Below are positions 1-10,940 of a stretch of 64,000 bases of DNA, piece by piece (position 1 is the stretch's first letter; every line of letters starts with the position of its first letter). The translations under genes were made by a program, and so were the position numbers. Source of the stretch: Lumbricus terrestris (Eukaryota; Annelida; Clitellata; Crassiclitellata; Lumbricidae); contig OX457050.1 of the NCBI GenBank assembly GCA_949752735.1, positions 41,812,784-41,876,783 of the forward strand, written 5' to 3'. The notes beneath the pieces were generated by a model. That model had not been told where the DNA came from and ran no database searches. It saw only the letters and a program-made list of their open reading frames with translations.

Positions 1-586
1 CCTTCTGGAGCTTGGAGTTTTACTTTTATGTCGGTCAAGTCAAAAGGTGCAAAAATTAAAGTCTTTTGATTTAATTCTAACTGTTAGAAGACACAATAAA
101 TAAACGTTTCTCTGTATCCCGGAAAAGCACGGAAACGGAATCGTATTTACGGAATGGAACTGTTTTCACGTTGCTATCTTTACCTAGGTCGGCCATTATC
201 CAAAATGGTCGGCAAAATGGCCCACCCAAAAAGATGGACTTGTCAATATCTCGCCTACAGTTCACTTGGAATCGTCATCTTGGTGTCAAACATACACATT
301 TCAGGTCAAGGATTCCAATGGCTCCATCACAAAGTTCCGCATATGGACTCAATTGCGGCCATTTTCCAAAATGGCCAACCAAAAATTAGGAAATTTTAAT
401 ATCTCATCTCAGTTAACTTAAAATATCCGTCTTGGTTTTTAATGGATTCGCCGATGGACTTTGAGTCAATGTTAAATAAAAGCTGGACTGATGAAACGAA
501 ATTTCACATCTGAAACCGGAAAAGTACAGTAGAGGAATAATAATTATATCAATCTTTTATTTCACCAAATGATGGTAGCACAATTA
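1..586. other. No gene; diverged direct repeat
   Basis: No coding region is supported. Two diverged copies of a segment can be seen, starting near 191 and 357. Each opens with GCCATTWTCCAAAATGG and continues through related text (AATATCTC, then a CGTCTTGG or CATCTTGG motif). No terminal repeats or target duplication were found around them. Confidence 0.4.
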
Positions 587-1622
587 GGGGAACGGACATT
601 TCCCCCCCTGGACATTTCCCCCCCCCCCCCGGACATTTCCCCCCCGGACATTTCCCCCCCCCCGGACGTTTCCCCCCCTACCCTAGGACATTTCCCCCCC
701 CCTTATGCAGAAAATTTTATGGTCTTCAACATATGAAAAAGCGCTTGAGAAATGGAAGCTTCATCCAGCTTCTATTTAACTTGCATTTTTTCATCAATCC
801 AGCTTCTATTTCAGATCTAAAAATACCTTCATCCAGCTTCTATTTAACTTGCGTTTTTTCATCAATAAAGCTTCTATTTCAGATCTAAAAATACCTTCAT
901 CCAGCTTCTATTTAACTTGCATTTTTTCATCAATCCAGCTTCTTTTTCAGATATAAAAATACCTTCATCCAGCTTCTATTTAACTTGCATTTTTTTCATC
1001 GATCCAGCTTCTATTTCAGATCTAAAAATACCTCCATCCAGCTTCTATCTAACTTGCATTTTTTCATCAATCCAGCTTCTTTTTCAGATATAAAAATACC
1101 TTCATCCAGCTTCTATTTAACTTGCATTTTTTTCATCGATCCAGCTTCTATTTCAGATCTAAAAATACCTTCATCCAGCTTCTATTTAACTTGCGTTTTT
1201 TCATCAATAAAGCTTCTATTTCAGATCTAAAAATACCTTCATCCAGCTTCTTTTTAACTTGCGTTTTTTCATCAATAAAGCTTCTATTTCAGATCTAAAA
1301 ATACCTTCATCCAGCTTCTATTTAACTTGCATTTTTTCATCAGAAGCTGGATTGATGAAAAAATGCAAGTAAAATAGAAGCTGGATGAAGGTATTTTTGG
1401 ATCTGAAGTAGACGCTTTATTGATGAAAAAACGCAAGTTAAATAGAAGCTGGATGAAGGTATTTTTAGATCTGAAATAGAAGCTGGATAGACTTAAGGGG
1501 GGGAAATGTCCGGGGGGAAATGTCCTAGTCGAAATCGGGGTGGAAACGTCCAGGGGGAAATGTCCGGGGGGGGAAATGTCCGGGGGGGGGGAAATGTCCA
1601 GGGGGGGAAATGTCCTACATCC
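587..1622. mobile_element. Foldback TIR element A (GGACATTTCCCC arms)
   Basis: The left arm (about 590-700) and right arm (about 1495-1618) are inverted arrays of the short phrase GGACATTTCCCCC. The ends read GG...CC and are flanked by a 9-bp direct repeat, GCACAATTA, at 578-586 and 1623-1631, so the element is 1036 bp. The core (about 745-1490) is a minisatellite with modules such as ATCCAGCTTCTATTT joined by CAGATCTAAAAATACC or AACTTGCATTTTTTC. It reverses orientation near 1345. No transposase is encoded, so it is non-autonomous. Confidence 0.85.
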
Positions 1623-1635
1623 GCACAATTAATAT

Positions 1636-1735
1636 GTTATGTCCGGGGTGTTTTCTCCTAGGCTAAATCGTGGGTGAGTCCCGGGGTTTTGTCCGGGGGG
1701 GGCTGTAAGGAGGTATGTCCAGGGATGTCCTACAC
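1636..1735. mobile_element. Solitary arm remnant, GTCCGGGG phrases
   Basis: Degenerate repeats of TGTCCGGGG, including CCTAGGCTAAATC, resemble the inverted form of the left arm at 63568, which contains GATTTAGCCTAGGACA. This looks like a leftover right arm of that family. No left partner is visible. Confidence 0.5.
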
Positions 1736-2591
1736 TTAGCTGAAATGCATGCAACGGCGAATAATTTACGACGCTATTAAAATACACGTTTACCTGTTTG
1801 GTTTAACGACTATACGGCAAAACCATAAATATAAAGTAAGAGCTGACCGTAGATTCGTATCAGAAATTGTTTTTAAACGCAAATCCGAATGAAATTGATG
1901 CGTTTAAAATGGCGACCGATCGAAGAGATTTTGAATATTATAATATATTTAACACATAATAATAATATTATTATGTGCTTACAGAGCCTGGCTCATATGG
2001 AAATAGAATATGGATTCAGAAAGTACTATCCTGCCATCTAGGGATTATAAGATATTGCAACATCCACAAATCGTAATCTCCATTATTTCTTGAGTGCCAC
2101 TCGAAAGCCAAACGCAGGGCAACCTCTTATTTACGATCGCTTTGTCTAGTCAGAAGGGTTGTCCAAAAGAATAATCCGAGGGAGATCGTTGTCCGATTTC
2201 GAAAGAATCAGAGGTGTCAGAGTTGCTGTGTTAAGGTGGGTAGCGTTTACATGTAGGTCGAGAAGTGAAAGATCAAATTATCGCACCTGAAACCATATGA
2301 TGACAATGTGCATTGGTTATTATAATTCCTAATAGACAGCTGGATTTCTGTGTCATCTGATTTTGAGCAAGCTGCCTGAAAGCGATCTCTTTTTTACATA
2401 GGCCTACTATAAGCCTAGACTACAGACACTCGGTTTATTTACAAAATGACGATCGTCGTCTTAGAAACGGAAAACGTTTATTGTTAAAAATTATAGAAAA
2501 ACATGTTGAATGAACTCCACAGACCTAAGCGACTGTCCCAGATCCCCATAAACGTTTTGGCAGACGACCTACAGGCTACAGTACTGTAGGC
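1736..2591. other. No recognisable feature
   Basis: No reading frame, RNA gene or repeat could be identified in this stretch. A short AT-rich palindromic patch lies near 1935-1975. Confidence 0.4.
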
Positions 2592-3963
2592 GGTATCCTA
2601 TCGATAAGGCGACTTCGAAAGGGCGACCACCAAAAGAGCGACTTCAAAAGGGCGCCGATTTTAAAGGCGACTGATCAAAAGAGCGACCATCAAAAGGGCG
2701 ACCGATCTAAAGGGCGACCATCAAAAGGGCGACCGATTATCATATTTAATCATTTATAAAACGGCGTCTGTAGCAGTAGTGTGAACCATTAGTTTCCATT
2801 TAAGCAAGAATATTTTCATCAATCTAGCTTCCATTCAAGCTAGAATATTTTCATCAATCAAGCTTCCATTTAAGTAACAACATTTCATCAATCCAGTTCC
2901 AATTTAAGCTAGAATATTTTCATCAATCCAATTTCCATTTAGGCAAGAATATCTTCATTAATTCAGCTTCCATTTAGGCAAGAATATTTTCCTCAATCCA
3001 GCTTTCATTTAATCATAGATATTTTCATAAATCCAGTTTCCATTTAAGCAAGAATATTTTCATCAATCCAGCTTCCATTTGAGCAAGAATATTTTCATCA
3101 ATCCAGCTTCCGTTTAAGCAAGAGGTCTACTCATAGCGTAGGCCTGAATAAGCCTTTTTATATTTTTCTTTCATGTAGGCCGACCGCTTTAATTGAACTA
3201 AAGAGTAAATACCGACCACTGACCATTCAACTCAAAGTGCTGACATTAATCTCCCGGTCATGTACTGGCCGAGCTCCCATGTACCTCCGTGACCTCATCC
3301 ACCTGCCGACCTCGGCCACTTCTCTTCGCCCGCTACGCTCCTTAGATCGGCATGATCTCTTCGTCCCGCGAGCTAGGACTGCCTTAGCTAAAAACCGTGC
3401 CTTTGCTCTCATTGGCCCGGCATTGTGGAACCAGCTTCCTCCTTCAACTCGTTCCTCCATATTAACTGGTGGGCCTAATGCCTCATTTCGGTGTCTCAAG
3501 ACTACTTTTTTCTCTCTTGGTCTAACGTACTGGGAGCGCCTCTGATTGGTGTGCACTGTGAGAGGCGCTTTATAAATTTATAAATACAATACAATACAAT
3601 ACAATAGTAGTTATGACAGATAGGCCTACCATAGGCATAGGCTACCTAATCCTCAGTCGGTATTTCTCTTACATATACCGTCTTTCATCGACTCTTTTCA
3701 TTGAACCACTGAAAACGTTCGATGTTGACTCTTTAGATTGCCCAAAAAAGAGTAAACAAACAGCCTGTTTGCGTATTTTTCTTAGATCTACCGTCTTTCA
3801 CCGACCGATTTCAGCCAATAGGTCGCCCTTTTGATGGTCGCCCTTTAGATCGGTCGCCCTTTTGATGGTCGCTCTTTTGATCAGTCGCCTTTAAAATCGG
3901 CGCCCTTTTGAAGTCGCTCTTTTGATGGTCGCCCTTTCGAAGTCGCCCTATCGATAGTGAACC
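2592..3963. mobile_element. Foldback TIR element B (GGCGACC...AAAAG arms)
   Basis: The left arm (2592-2738) and right arm (about 3823-3963) are near-perfect inverted copies of about 140 bp. Each is built from 15-16 bp phrases of the type GGGCGACCATCAAAA and GGGCGACCGATCTAAA. The outer ends are GGTATCCTATCGATA and, inverted, GGTTCACTATCGATA. The core carries about nine minisatellite units (2795-3125) containing AATCCAGCTTCCATTTAAGC. A LINE 3' fragment sits inside at 3225-3604. No clear target duplication was found, so the boundaries are approximate. Confidence 0.8.
3225..3604 (+). mobile_element. LINE 3' end, RT C-terminus (5'-truncated)
   Basis: The + strand frame at 3225-3545 encodes the conserved C-terminal tail of CR1/L2/jockey-type reverse transcriptase proteins. 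It has APMYLRDLIHLP, a basic LRSLDRHDLFVPRART stretch, FALIGPALWNQLP, and F-x2-LKTTFFSLG, then a stop at 3543-3545. The 3' UTR has the motif GAGGCGCTTTATAAATTTAT and a tail of ACAAT repeats, typical of such LINEs. The protein is severely 5'-truncated and cannot transpose. It interrupts foldback element B. Confidence 0.85.
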
Positions 3964-4005
3964 TCCATCTAATGTGTAGGCCTACTTAGCCCGTGCAAGT
4001 TTGAG

Positions 4006-4408
4006 GGTTTGGGTTCATTATTCGGAGGGTCCACTATTCCGAAGGTCCACTATTCCGAAACCTAACCCTAAACCTAACCCTAAACATAACCCCAAACTTA
4101 ACTCACCCCAATCCTAACCATAACCCTAAGCCTAACCCTAAGGTCCCTAACTCACCCCAACCCTAACCATAGCCCTAAACCTAACCCACCCCAACTATAA
4201 CTATAACCCTAACATTGATCCTTCCCAGCCCTACCCTAACCATAACCCTAAACTTAATCCTAACCCACCAAACCCTAACCCACCCTACCCCAACCCTAAC
4301 CCTAACCCACTGTAACCCTAACCACCAAGGATAACGAACAAAATATAACGGATATTCGGAATAGTGGACCTTCGGAATAGAGGACCATCGGAATAGCGGG
4401 CCATTACC
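4006..4408. mobile_element. Foldback element C with telomere-like core
   Basis: Arms made of the 16-bp phrase GGTCCACTATTCCGAA lie at 4020-4062 and, inverted, at 4353-4405. The element starts GGTTTGGG and ends ATTACC. It is flanked by the 8-bp direct repeat AGTTTGAG at 3998-4005 and 4409-4416. The core (4060-4325) is a degenerate CCTAACCCTAAA array on the + strand, which is the animal telomere motif TTAGGG on the other strand. It lacks the ATCCAGCTTC core of its neighbours. Confidence 0.85.
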
Positions 4409-4416
4409 AGTTTGAG

Positions 4417-4756
4417 TCCTCATGCGCGACATTATCAAATGCATGAATAGCCATATTTATTTTTATAAGCTTACATCATAAAATGCTTTAGTCATCATTG
4501 TCTTCTCAATGCAATGTATCAACACAGTATTGCCGTGTTCAAGGCACACTCGCTTGTTAACACGAATTGCCCATAAAATCAACATGTAGGCTAGGTCTAT
4601 ATAATAGTTTGCATACGAAAAAAATACAATTTCCTTTAATTTTCCTTTAATATGCGACAAAATTTAAAAAAACCCTGGTCGTTCAAAACACCTAAAATTG
4701 TGGTAAAGTGTCCGTGTTTCATATTCACATTCATAACCTTAATTGTCACCTTGTGC
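4417..4756. other. No recognisable feature
   Basis: AT-rich spacer between foldback element C and the TCGA satellite. No gene or repeat was recognised. Confidence 0.4.
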
Positions 4757-5100
4757 TATACCCCGCAGTCGATCGATCGAGTCGATCATAACTCGGCCAA
4801 GTCGAGTCGATCGAAAAATCGTCGACTCGATCGACTTGCAAGTCGAGTCGATCGTGAGTCTTGCCATGTCGAGTCGATAGAAAAATCGTCGACTCGATCG
4901 ACTTGCAAGTCGAGTCGATCGTGAGTCTTGCCATGTCTAGTCGATCGAAAAATCTTCGACTCGATCGACTTGCAAGTCGAGTCGATCGTGAGTCTTGCCA
5001 TGTCGAGTCGATCGAAAAATCGTCGACTCGATCGACTTGCAAGTCGAGTCGATCGTGAGTCTTGCCAATTAAGTCGAGTCAATCGTTGTTTCATCTACTC
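4757..5100. repeat. 67-bp palindromic TCGA-rich tandem repeat
   Basis: About four and a half copies of a 67-bp unit run in tandem. Each unit contains GTCGACTCGATCGACTTGC, then its near-inverse AAGTCGAGTCGATCG, then TGAGTCTTGCCATG. Each unit can therefore fold on itself. The left edge reads ATACCCCGCAGTCGATCGAT. The same edge occurs inverted at 62899-62920, which suggests it is a terminal repeat of a foldback family. Confidence 0.8.
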
Positions 5101-5406
5101 GACTCGATATAGAAATATTTTACTTAGGCCTGCTCTTTCTTGGAGTCTCAAGGTGACCTACATGATTGTTTACAATTGCTACATGTGATGAAAGAATCTC
5201 TGAAACTGCTTTGAAACACGCTTACTGTTTGCTACTTTAATTTCAGACTGCGGCACCATCATAACATATTTTAATCACAACCTGTAGTTTGATGCACTGT
5301 TAAATATTAAATTTCGATGCACTATTACTTCCGCTATTTCACAGTGCGATATAAATTATGTGAATCAGTTAATTGTGTGACTGGTATATACTCTACTTTT
5401 TATGTA
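5101..5406. other. No recognisable feature
   Basis: Unassigned spacer before the VNTR. It may include the 5' part of the composite element, but it does not match the 5' part of the copy at 48030, so the start of this copy is unknown. Confidence 0.3.
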
Positions 5407-5660
5407 TCTTCATATTCTGCCTATGGAGAGGCACTGGATTATATCAGCCTATGGAGAGGCACTGGATTATATCAGCCTATGGAGAGGCACTGGATTATTT
5501 CTGCCTATGGAGAGGGACTGGATTATGTCTGCCTATGGAGAGGCACTGGATTATATCAGCCTATGGAGAGGCACTGGATTATTAATTTTCTGCCTATGGA
5601 GAGGCACTGGATTATTTCTGCCTATGGAGAGGCACTGGATTATTTCTGCCTATGGAGATG

Positions 5661-7668
5661 CAGTGGCGTAGCTAGGGGGGGTCAGAGGGGTACACGTGTC
5701 CCCGGGCGCCGAGGTAAGGGGGCGCCAAAATGAGGGCTAAAATTAAAAATGTTACCCTTGTTTTTTAGTAAAATTAATTTATCCTAGGCTATATAAATTT
5801 TTAAAATTTTATTTTGGCGCCCCAAACCTCCATTTAGATTCTCATTACTTACATGGCATGATTTTGGCACCCCACTGAGCACTAATGTGCATCCAAACCA
5901 CAGCGCAGGGTTGGTAAGGCAGTCACAGTCTGGCTGCACCCAAGATATGCACACTCAGAAATACCCCCATTCCAGCTAATGAGGCATCTAGTACAAGGTC
6001 GTGCGGTCAACCTGGCTGTGAAGGAATCGTACGCCGGTGTCACGAAAATAGTTTACCCTAATAATCGCATCCCCACATGAAGAGAAGTTGAAAAAAGCCA
6101 TTTCGTAAATTCTTATTTTTGAAAATTAGCGTCCATTTGCTTGCTTTGAACAGTGACACTAACTGGTATGTTTTTCCTGCTAGATAATTTTGTTTACTCT
6201 GCTTTAAAAAGACTTAGAACAGTTAGAACACTTAAGAGCATTAATTTTTAAAGACCCTAAGAAAATTCCAGTTGCCTTGCCTTGAGCATTACTTGGTACA
6301 CTTAAAACAATCATAGTCACTGTAAATTTTGATTACACCATAACTTTATCAACTAGCCCATAGCCTACGCATTTTTCAATAAATTGGATAGAATGGTTTA
6401 ACCCCCCCCCTGGAGTATGGGTACTCAATACCCGGTAATGTCCATCTCCTGGATAGTTTTAGGGGAGGATAGAATATCCTGCGACACCGGAACGAATAAT
6501 TAGTTGCATTCTGCTGCGTCCATTAGGCCTACTCCATTGCCCGATGGCCGACTAGAAGGAGGGTGGGGTATGGTGGCCTGTGTAGGCCGAGTAGCATCTT
6601 CCCATTTGTGGGCTGCTAGTGGGTGAGTCTGGCTTGTCTCTCTCTGGTCGCCCGTGACTGCATCCACTTTCCGACTTTGAAACTGATGCCTGATAGCAGC
6701 TGGGGGTCCCAATCTCCCAGATATTTGTCTACTAACTCTACTTCATTGGGTCAAGGGGTTAACAGTTCCAGCGGTCTTTCAAGAGTGCCTTAGTAGAGGC
6801 AGGCCAAGATCAATCCACACAAAGGACCTTGTAGGCAGACGACGGTCTCAGTCAGTTCTTTATTATCTTCGATTTCAATTCTGAAGCAATATTGGATAAA
6901 AAGAACAATAAACAATATGTGATGGCCTGCAGTGCTGTTATTTTCTTCGGATGCAAATAATCAGTCTACTATTTAATTTCAAATAGGCCTAATAAGTTTG
7001 TTAGTTTTTTTCCATTTTTAACATAGTACAAATCATCTACGGTGCCCGGTACGTAGTTTTTCTTTTATCGACAGCAGGTAAGCCTATGATAATTATTAGG
7101 CCTATGTCAGGCTATGTGTTATGATAATGTCAGCCTATGATAAATCATAAAAATTCCAAATGATACATGGTCTTTAGTTTCATATTATTTCGTTCTGCTA
7201 TTTGTATAAAACCGCATCATTAATTTTGGTATTGTGACAGGTCTAAAACACAAACTGAAAAATTTTAACTACAGAAATAATTAGATAATAATTATTCTTT
7301 CTCTGAATTATTTTAGGGCCTACTGCTTAATAAATAAATCGATTTTTATAAGGCTATTATTTTACTTTAGCTACCGGTGCATTTACATTTGTCTATATGG
7401 TCCAAATATTTAACAATGCGAGAGTTCCTCTAGCCTATAGGCCTAAGTGGCAACTGGCAAGTATCAAAAGCAAACGCAAGCGGGTGAGGTGAATTTAACA
7501 GGCAAAATTGAATTAAATGATCAAACTGGCGTAGATCATTTGGGAGTCCGTTTTAAAGAGTAGGCCCTACACTCAGTACATAGTAAAGTAATGTGAAGAA
7601 ATTAAAAAGGGAGGGGCGCCAATTTCGCAGTTCGTCCCCGGGCGCCAAATATCCTAGCTACGCCACTG
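5661..7668. mobile_element. hAT-type element inserted in the VNTR
   Basis: The ends are CAGTGGCGTAGCTAGG and, inverted, CAGTGGCGTAGCTAGGATAT. Both are followed inward by a GGGCGCC block and CCCCGGGCGCC. The 8-bp target duplication TGGAGATG is exact at 5653-5660 and 7669-7676. It is a copy of the VNTR unit, so removing the element restores a continuous array. The interior (2008 bp) contains no recognisable transposase. Direct reading of the termini and duplication makes the hAT assignment firm. Confidence 0.93.
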
Positions 7669-8182
7669 TGGAGATGCACTGGATTATTTCTGCCTATGGA
7701 GAGGCACTGGATTTTATCTGCCTGTGGAGAGGCACTGGGTTATTTCTGCCTATGGAGAGGCACTGGACTATGTCTGCCTATGGAGAGGCACTGGATTATA
7801 TCTGCCTATGGAGAGGCACTGGATTATATCTGCCTATGGAGAGGCACTGGATTAGGCCTATTTCTACCTATGGAGAGGCACTGGATTATTTATGCCTATG
7901 GAGAGGCACTGGATTATATCTGCCTATGGAGGGGCACTGGATTATTTCTGCCTATGGAGGGGCACTGGATTATATCTGCCTATGGAGAGGCATGCGCGTT
8001 ATGGGTGTATGTGTGTGGTGGTTGTGGGGTGGTGGTGGTGGTGAGACAGGTGTCGTTCTCTTGGCGCCGCATGTGGCTGCCTCTATAGAGTTCGTCAATC
8101 GCTTGTCTCTGAATGGGTGTATGTCGTTGTCAAGGCGCCCTTGTAGCAGCATGGCCGCGTTACGTCGCCTTAGAAATTGTCG

Positions 8183-8184
<2 letters not shown>

Positions 8185-8261
<77 letters not shown>
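8185..8261 (+). repeat. (ATT)n microsatellite tail
   Basis: About 25 uninterrupted ATT units immediately follow the 3' domain of the VNTR composite. The second copy has only about five at 49399-49413. This is the pattern expected of a retroelement tail that has expanded. Confidence 0.9.
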
Positions 8262-8262
<1 letters not shown>

Positions 8263-8310
8263 GTACTGATAAAATTATCTCTGCTTTCGTTGTATTCACA
8301 ATGTATTAAG

Positions 8311-8440
8311 CCGGATCTCGAGGTTCTCAACTGGTGTGTCGCGACACACAATTAATTAAGTGTGTCGCGAATCAACCGGCGGTGTGTCGCGTAAAACTGG
8401 TGTGTCGTTGGTGTGTCGCGAAGAATTGGTGTGTTGCGAA
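8311..8440. mobile_element. hAT-like end, GGTGTGTCGCG repeats
   Basis: Begins near GAGGTTCTCAACTGGTGTG, which resembles the common hAT end (GGTTCTCAACTGGNGGGTCGCG). The phrase GGTGTGTCGCG then recurs several times. No opposite end was located. Confidence 0.4.
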
Positions 8441-8869
8441 ATTGTTCTCATAGCATACATGTCGTTCTTACATTACACTGACTTGCTTACTTTAGCAGTT
8501 TATGGGTCGTAGACTGAGAATTCACAGCACTCTATTTACCTGCTCCAACTCCTACTCCCTATTTCAACGCAATCTAAGGCAGCCACAATATTTGCATTGT
8601 AGGCCATCGTACACTCCCTACAAACATGGATAATAATAATATTGCATCATTTCTGCACCAGCAACAGGCAAATAAATTCCATTAAAAGAAATATAATCAT
8701 GTGTAATTTACGACACGCATCTTATCCAGTTAGAGGTTCTAGAAGATAATGAAGTGCATCATAAAGGACACCATAGACAACAAAATATAACATTCCCTGT
8801 GAAAAATTACAATCATGATTACACAATCATTACTGGAAAAACACATTTATAAAGACACACTAACTTATA
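8441..8869. other. No recognisable feature
   Basis: No gene or repeat was recognised. Confidence 0.4.
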
Positions 8870-9152
8870 AGGTCTTATGAAATAGAAACTGGATTGACGA
8901 AAATGGCGAGCGAGAAATAGAAGGCATTTACATATCTGAAGTAGAAGCTGCATGCATGTTGAAATACATGAATGAAAATCATCAATCCAGCTTCCATATA
9001 AGCTAGAAAACCATATATAACGGTTTTTCATAAATCCAGCTTCTATTTTATCAATACGATTCGCCAGTAGACCAGTTGTCGTTAGACGAATTGTCTGGGA
9101 ATCACTTGTCGTTAGACGAATTGTCTGTAGACCAAATAATTGTGGAACCATG
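8870..9152. mobile_element. Right half of foldback element F family
   Basis: Closely matches 53920-54166. The same minisatellite core passes through TGCATGTTGAAATACATGAA into ATCCAGCTTCCAT units. The right arm (9061-9152) carries phrases such as AGACCAGTTGTCGTTAGACG. It ends GTGGAACC, the inverted GGTTCC terminus of these elements. No left arm is present, so this is a half-element. Confidence 0.65.
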
Positions 9153-9179
9153 GCTATGATCTGTGCCTTGCAGTCGCAA

Positions 9180-9344
9180 GGTTGTACATGTAGTTTCCAA
9201 TCCACCTCAAGCCATTGCATAGTGGGGCATGATGATGTACTGGGTATGTTCGTTGCCTTGCAGCCGGAGGGTTGAAGGTTCGAATCCACCTCAAGCCGCA
9301 GCGTAGGGACCTTTGGTAAGACCTCACTCGCAATTGCTCAACCT
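9180..9344 (+). mobile_element. tRNA-derived SINE, 5' part
   Basis: Contains GTTCGAATCC (9273-9282), the Pol III box B motif, followed by ACCTCAAGCCGC and TCACTCGCAATTGCTCA. These match the more complete SINE at 15812. The SINE resumes at 10838, having been split by the TTAA-flanked element at 9349-10833. A second, more diverged head-like stretch lies just upstream (9150-9215). Confidence 0.75.
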
Positions 9345-9640
9345 TTAACCCATTTTAGCCCGAATTTTTTTTCAGAATTTTTTTTCGTTTACACTATTGC
9401 TTTAGTGCCAAAATGAAGAGGAAAAATATTCTGTGAAATTTAATTATATTTTTTCCATAGAAATTTGCACAAAATATGTTTGTTCCAGAAGTGGAACTGT
9501 GGGAATTTACAGGTACATGAACATTGTTGTAAGATAATTTCTTATTTAGTTTTGATGAAGTTTCTAGTGAAGCTGAACAGCAAAAAATTCACAGCTTGCA
9601 TGTCTAGTGGGTTTTGTGAAAGTGTGGGAAGCAACTTTCA

Positions 9641-10208
9641 TGTATGTATGTATGTATGTATGTATGCATGTATGTATGTATGTATGTATGTATGTATGTA
9701 TGTATGTGTGTGTATGTATGTATGTATGTGTGTATGTATGTATGTATGTATGTATGTATGTATATATGTATGCATGTATGCATGTATGCATGTATGTATG
9801 TATGTATGTATGTATGTATGCATGCATGCATGCATGTATGTATGTATATATGTATGTATGTATGCATGTATGCATGTATGCAACTATGCATGTATGTATG
9901 CATGTATATATGTATGTATGTATGTTTGTATGTATGTATGTATGTATGCATGTATGTATGTATGTATGTATGTATGTATGTATGTATGTATGTATGTATG
10001 TATGTATGCATGTATGCAACTATGCATGTATGTATGTATGTATGTATGTATGTATGTATGTATGTATGTATGTATGCAACTATGCATGCATGCATGTATG
10101 TATGTATGTATGCAACTGTGCATGCATGGATGTATGTATGTATGTATGCAACTATGCATGTATGTATGTATGTATGTATGTATGTATGTATGTATGTATG
10201 TATGTATG

Positions 10209-10239
<31 letters not shown>

Positions 10240-10316
10240 GTATGTATGTATGTATGTATGTATGTATGTATGTATGTATGTATGTATGCATGTATGTATG
10301 TATGTATGCATGTAAT
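9641..10316. repeat. (TATG)n microsatellite, about 670 bp
   Basis: An almost continuous tetranucleotide array with frequent TGCA and CAAC variants. It is open in several frames on both strands, so long apparent reading frames here are artefacts. It directly abuts a minus-strand retroelement tail at 10317-10440. Confidence 0.97.
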
Positions 10317-10440
10317 GTAATGTAATTAGTAATTTATATAGCGCCGCTCACAACCAAGGCCATTCAGTAGCGCTCCCAGTGCGATAACCTCATAGAGTAC
10401 AGAAAGCAAAAATACAAATTTTAATTAGCCATGGTGCTGT
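10317..10440 (-). mobile_element. Retroelement 3' end (minus strand)
   Basis: Read on the minus strand: GGGAGCGCTACTGAATGG, then GGCGCTATATAAATTACTAA, then CATTA repeats that run into the (CATA)n array. The GCGCTATATAAAT motif is the 3' signature of the SINE and LINE ends at 3570, 16475 and 56215. The microsatellite therefore sits where its tail should be. Confidence 0.6.
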
Positions 10441-10837
10441 TGTTTCCCACAGTTCCACATATGGAACAAAAGTTCAAATTACTAAATTCCTTAGGATAAT
10501 TGTTTTAACACAATTTCGATGTATTACACAAATTTCTATACAGTATTTCCTGTTGAAATTAGTTATGAAATTAAAATTTGAAATAAGTAATGACATTGTA
10601 ATAATTACTTTCTTCTGGACATTTTCAACGGTAACAGGAAATAATTAATGTAAAAAGTAAAAAAATTGTAATTGATTAATTACAAAGAATTTCAATGAAG
10701 TTTCACCAAAAATTGATGTATTGTTTATTGCTAAGCACTTCCTGTCCATTACTTCCGGTGGGAAGTTCAAAGTACGTAACCCGTGACATTTTATCCCCCT
10801 TGTTCCAGAAGTGGAACTGTGGGCTAAAATGGGTTAA

Positions 10838-10940
10838 GCGTGAAACCCGACTCAGTGTCCGCGCTGTAGTCGGGGGCGCTTCTGAGTAGGCCTAATCATC
10901 TTGAAAGGGCGCTATAACAAGTGCACATGCATATAGTAGC
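10838..10940 (+). mobile_element. tRNA-derived SINE, 3' part
   Basis: Continuation of the SINE begun at 9180. It carries GTGTCCGCGCTGTAGTCGG, GGCGCTTCTGAGTAG and AAGGGCGCTATAACAAGTGC, matching 15945-16015 of the intact copy. Confidence 0.8.

Larger units (their letters stand above)
5407..8261 (+). mobile_element. VNTR composite retroelement-like repeat, copy 1
   Basis: Three parts follow one another: an array of a 28-bp unit (GCCTATGGAGAGGCACTGG plus ATTATWTCT), a unique 3' domain at 7988-8184, and an (ATT)n tail at 8185-8261. The 3' domain and ATT tail recur at 49207-49413 with only scattered differences, so the arrangement is a mobile unit rather than a local satellite. The array is split by a hAT element at 5661-7668. 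A tail of simple repeats and no terminal inverted repeats fit target-primed retrotransposition by a LINE (inference). Before the hAT insertion the array had roughly 20 units. Confidence 0.75.
9349..10833. mobile_element. piggyBac-like non-autonomous element
   Basis: Terminal inverted repeats CCCATTTTAGCCC and GGGCTAAAATGGG are flanked by TTAA at 9345-9348 and 10834-10837, the target duplication of piggyBac elements. Excising the element with one TTAA restores the SINE sequence (GCTCAACC-TTAA-GCGTGAAAC). The motif GTTCCAGAAGTGGAACTGTG occurs near both ends (9482 and 10802). The interior is filled by the (TATG)n array and a minus-strand retroelement tail. No transposase is present. Confidence 0.85.

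Noticed and set aside
3227..3556. 109-codon minus-strand frame
   Set aside because: Antisense shadow of the LINE C-terminal coding sequence on the + strand.
4060..4325. Interstitial telomere from chromosome fusion or end of a contig
   Set aside because: The array is degenerate, lies between inverted arms and is bounded by an 8-bp target duplication, so it travelled inside a transposon.
4746..5094. Overlapping frames on both strands (65-102 codons, Arg/Ser/Asp-rich)
   Set aside because: They are readings of the palindromic 67-bp repeat.
9465..10325. Cys/Met/Tyr/Val or His/Thr/Ile/Tyr repeat proteins on both strands
   Set aside because: Translation of the (TATG)n microsatellite; not genes.
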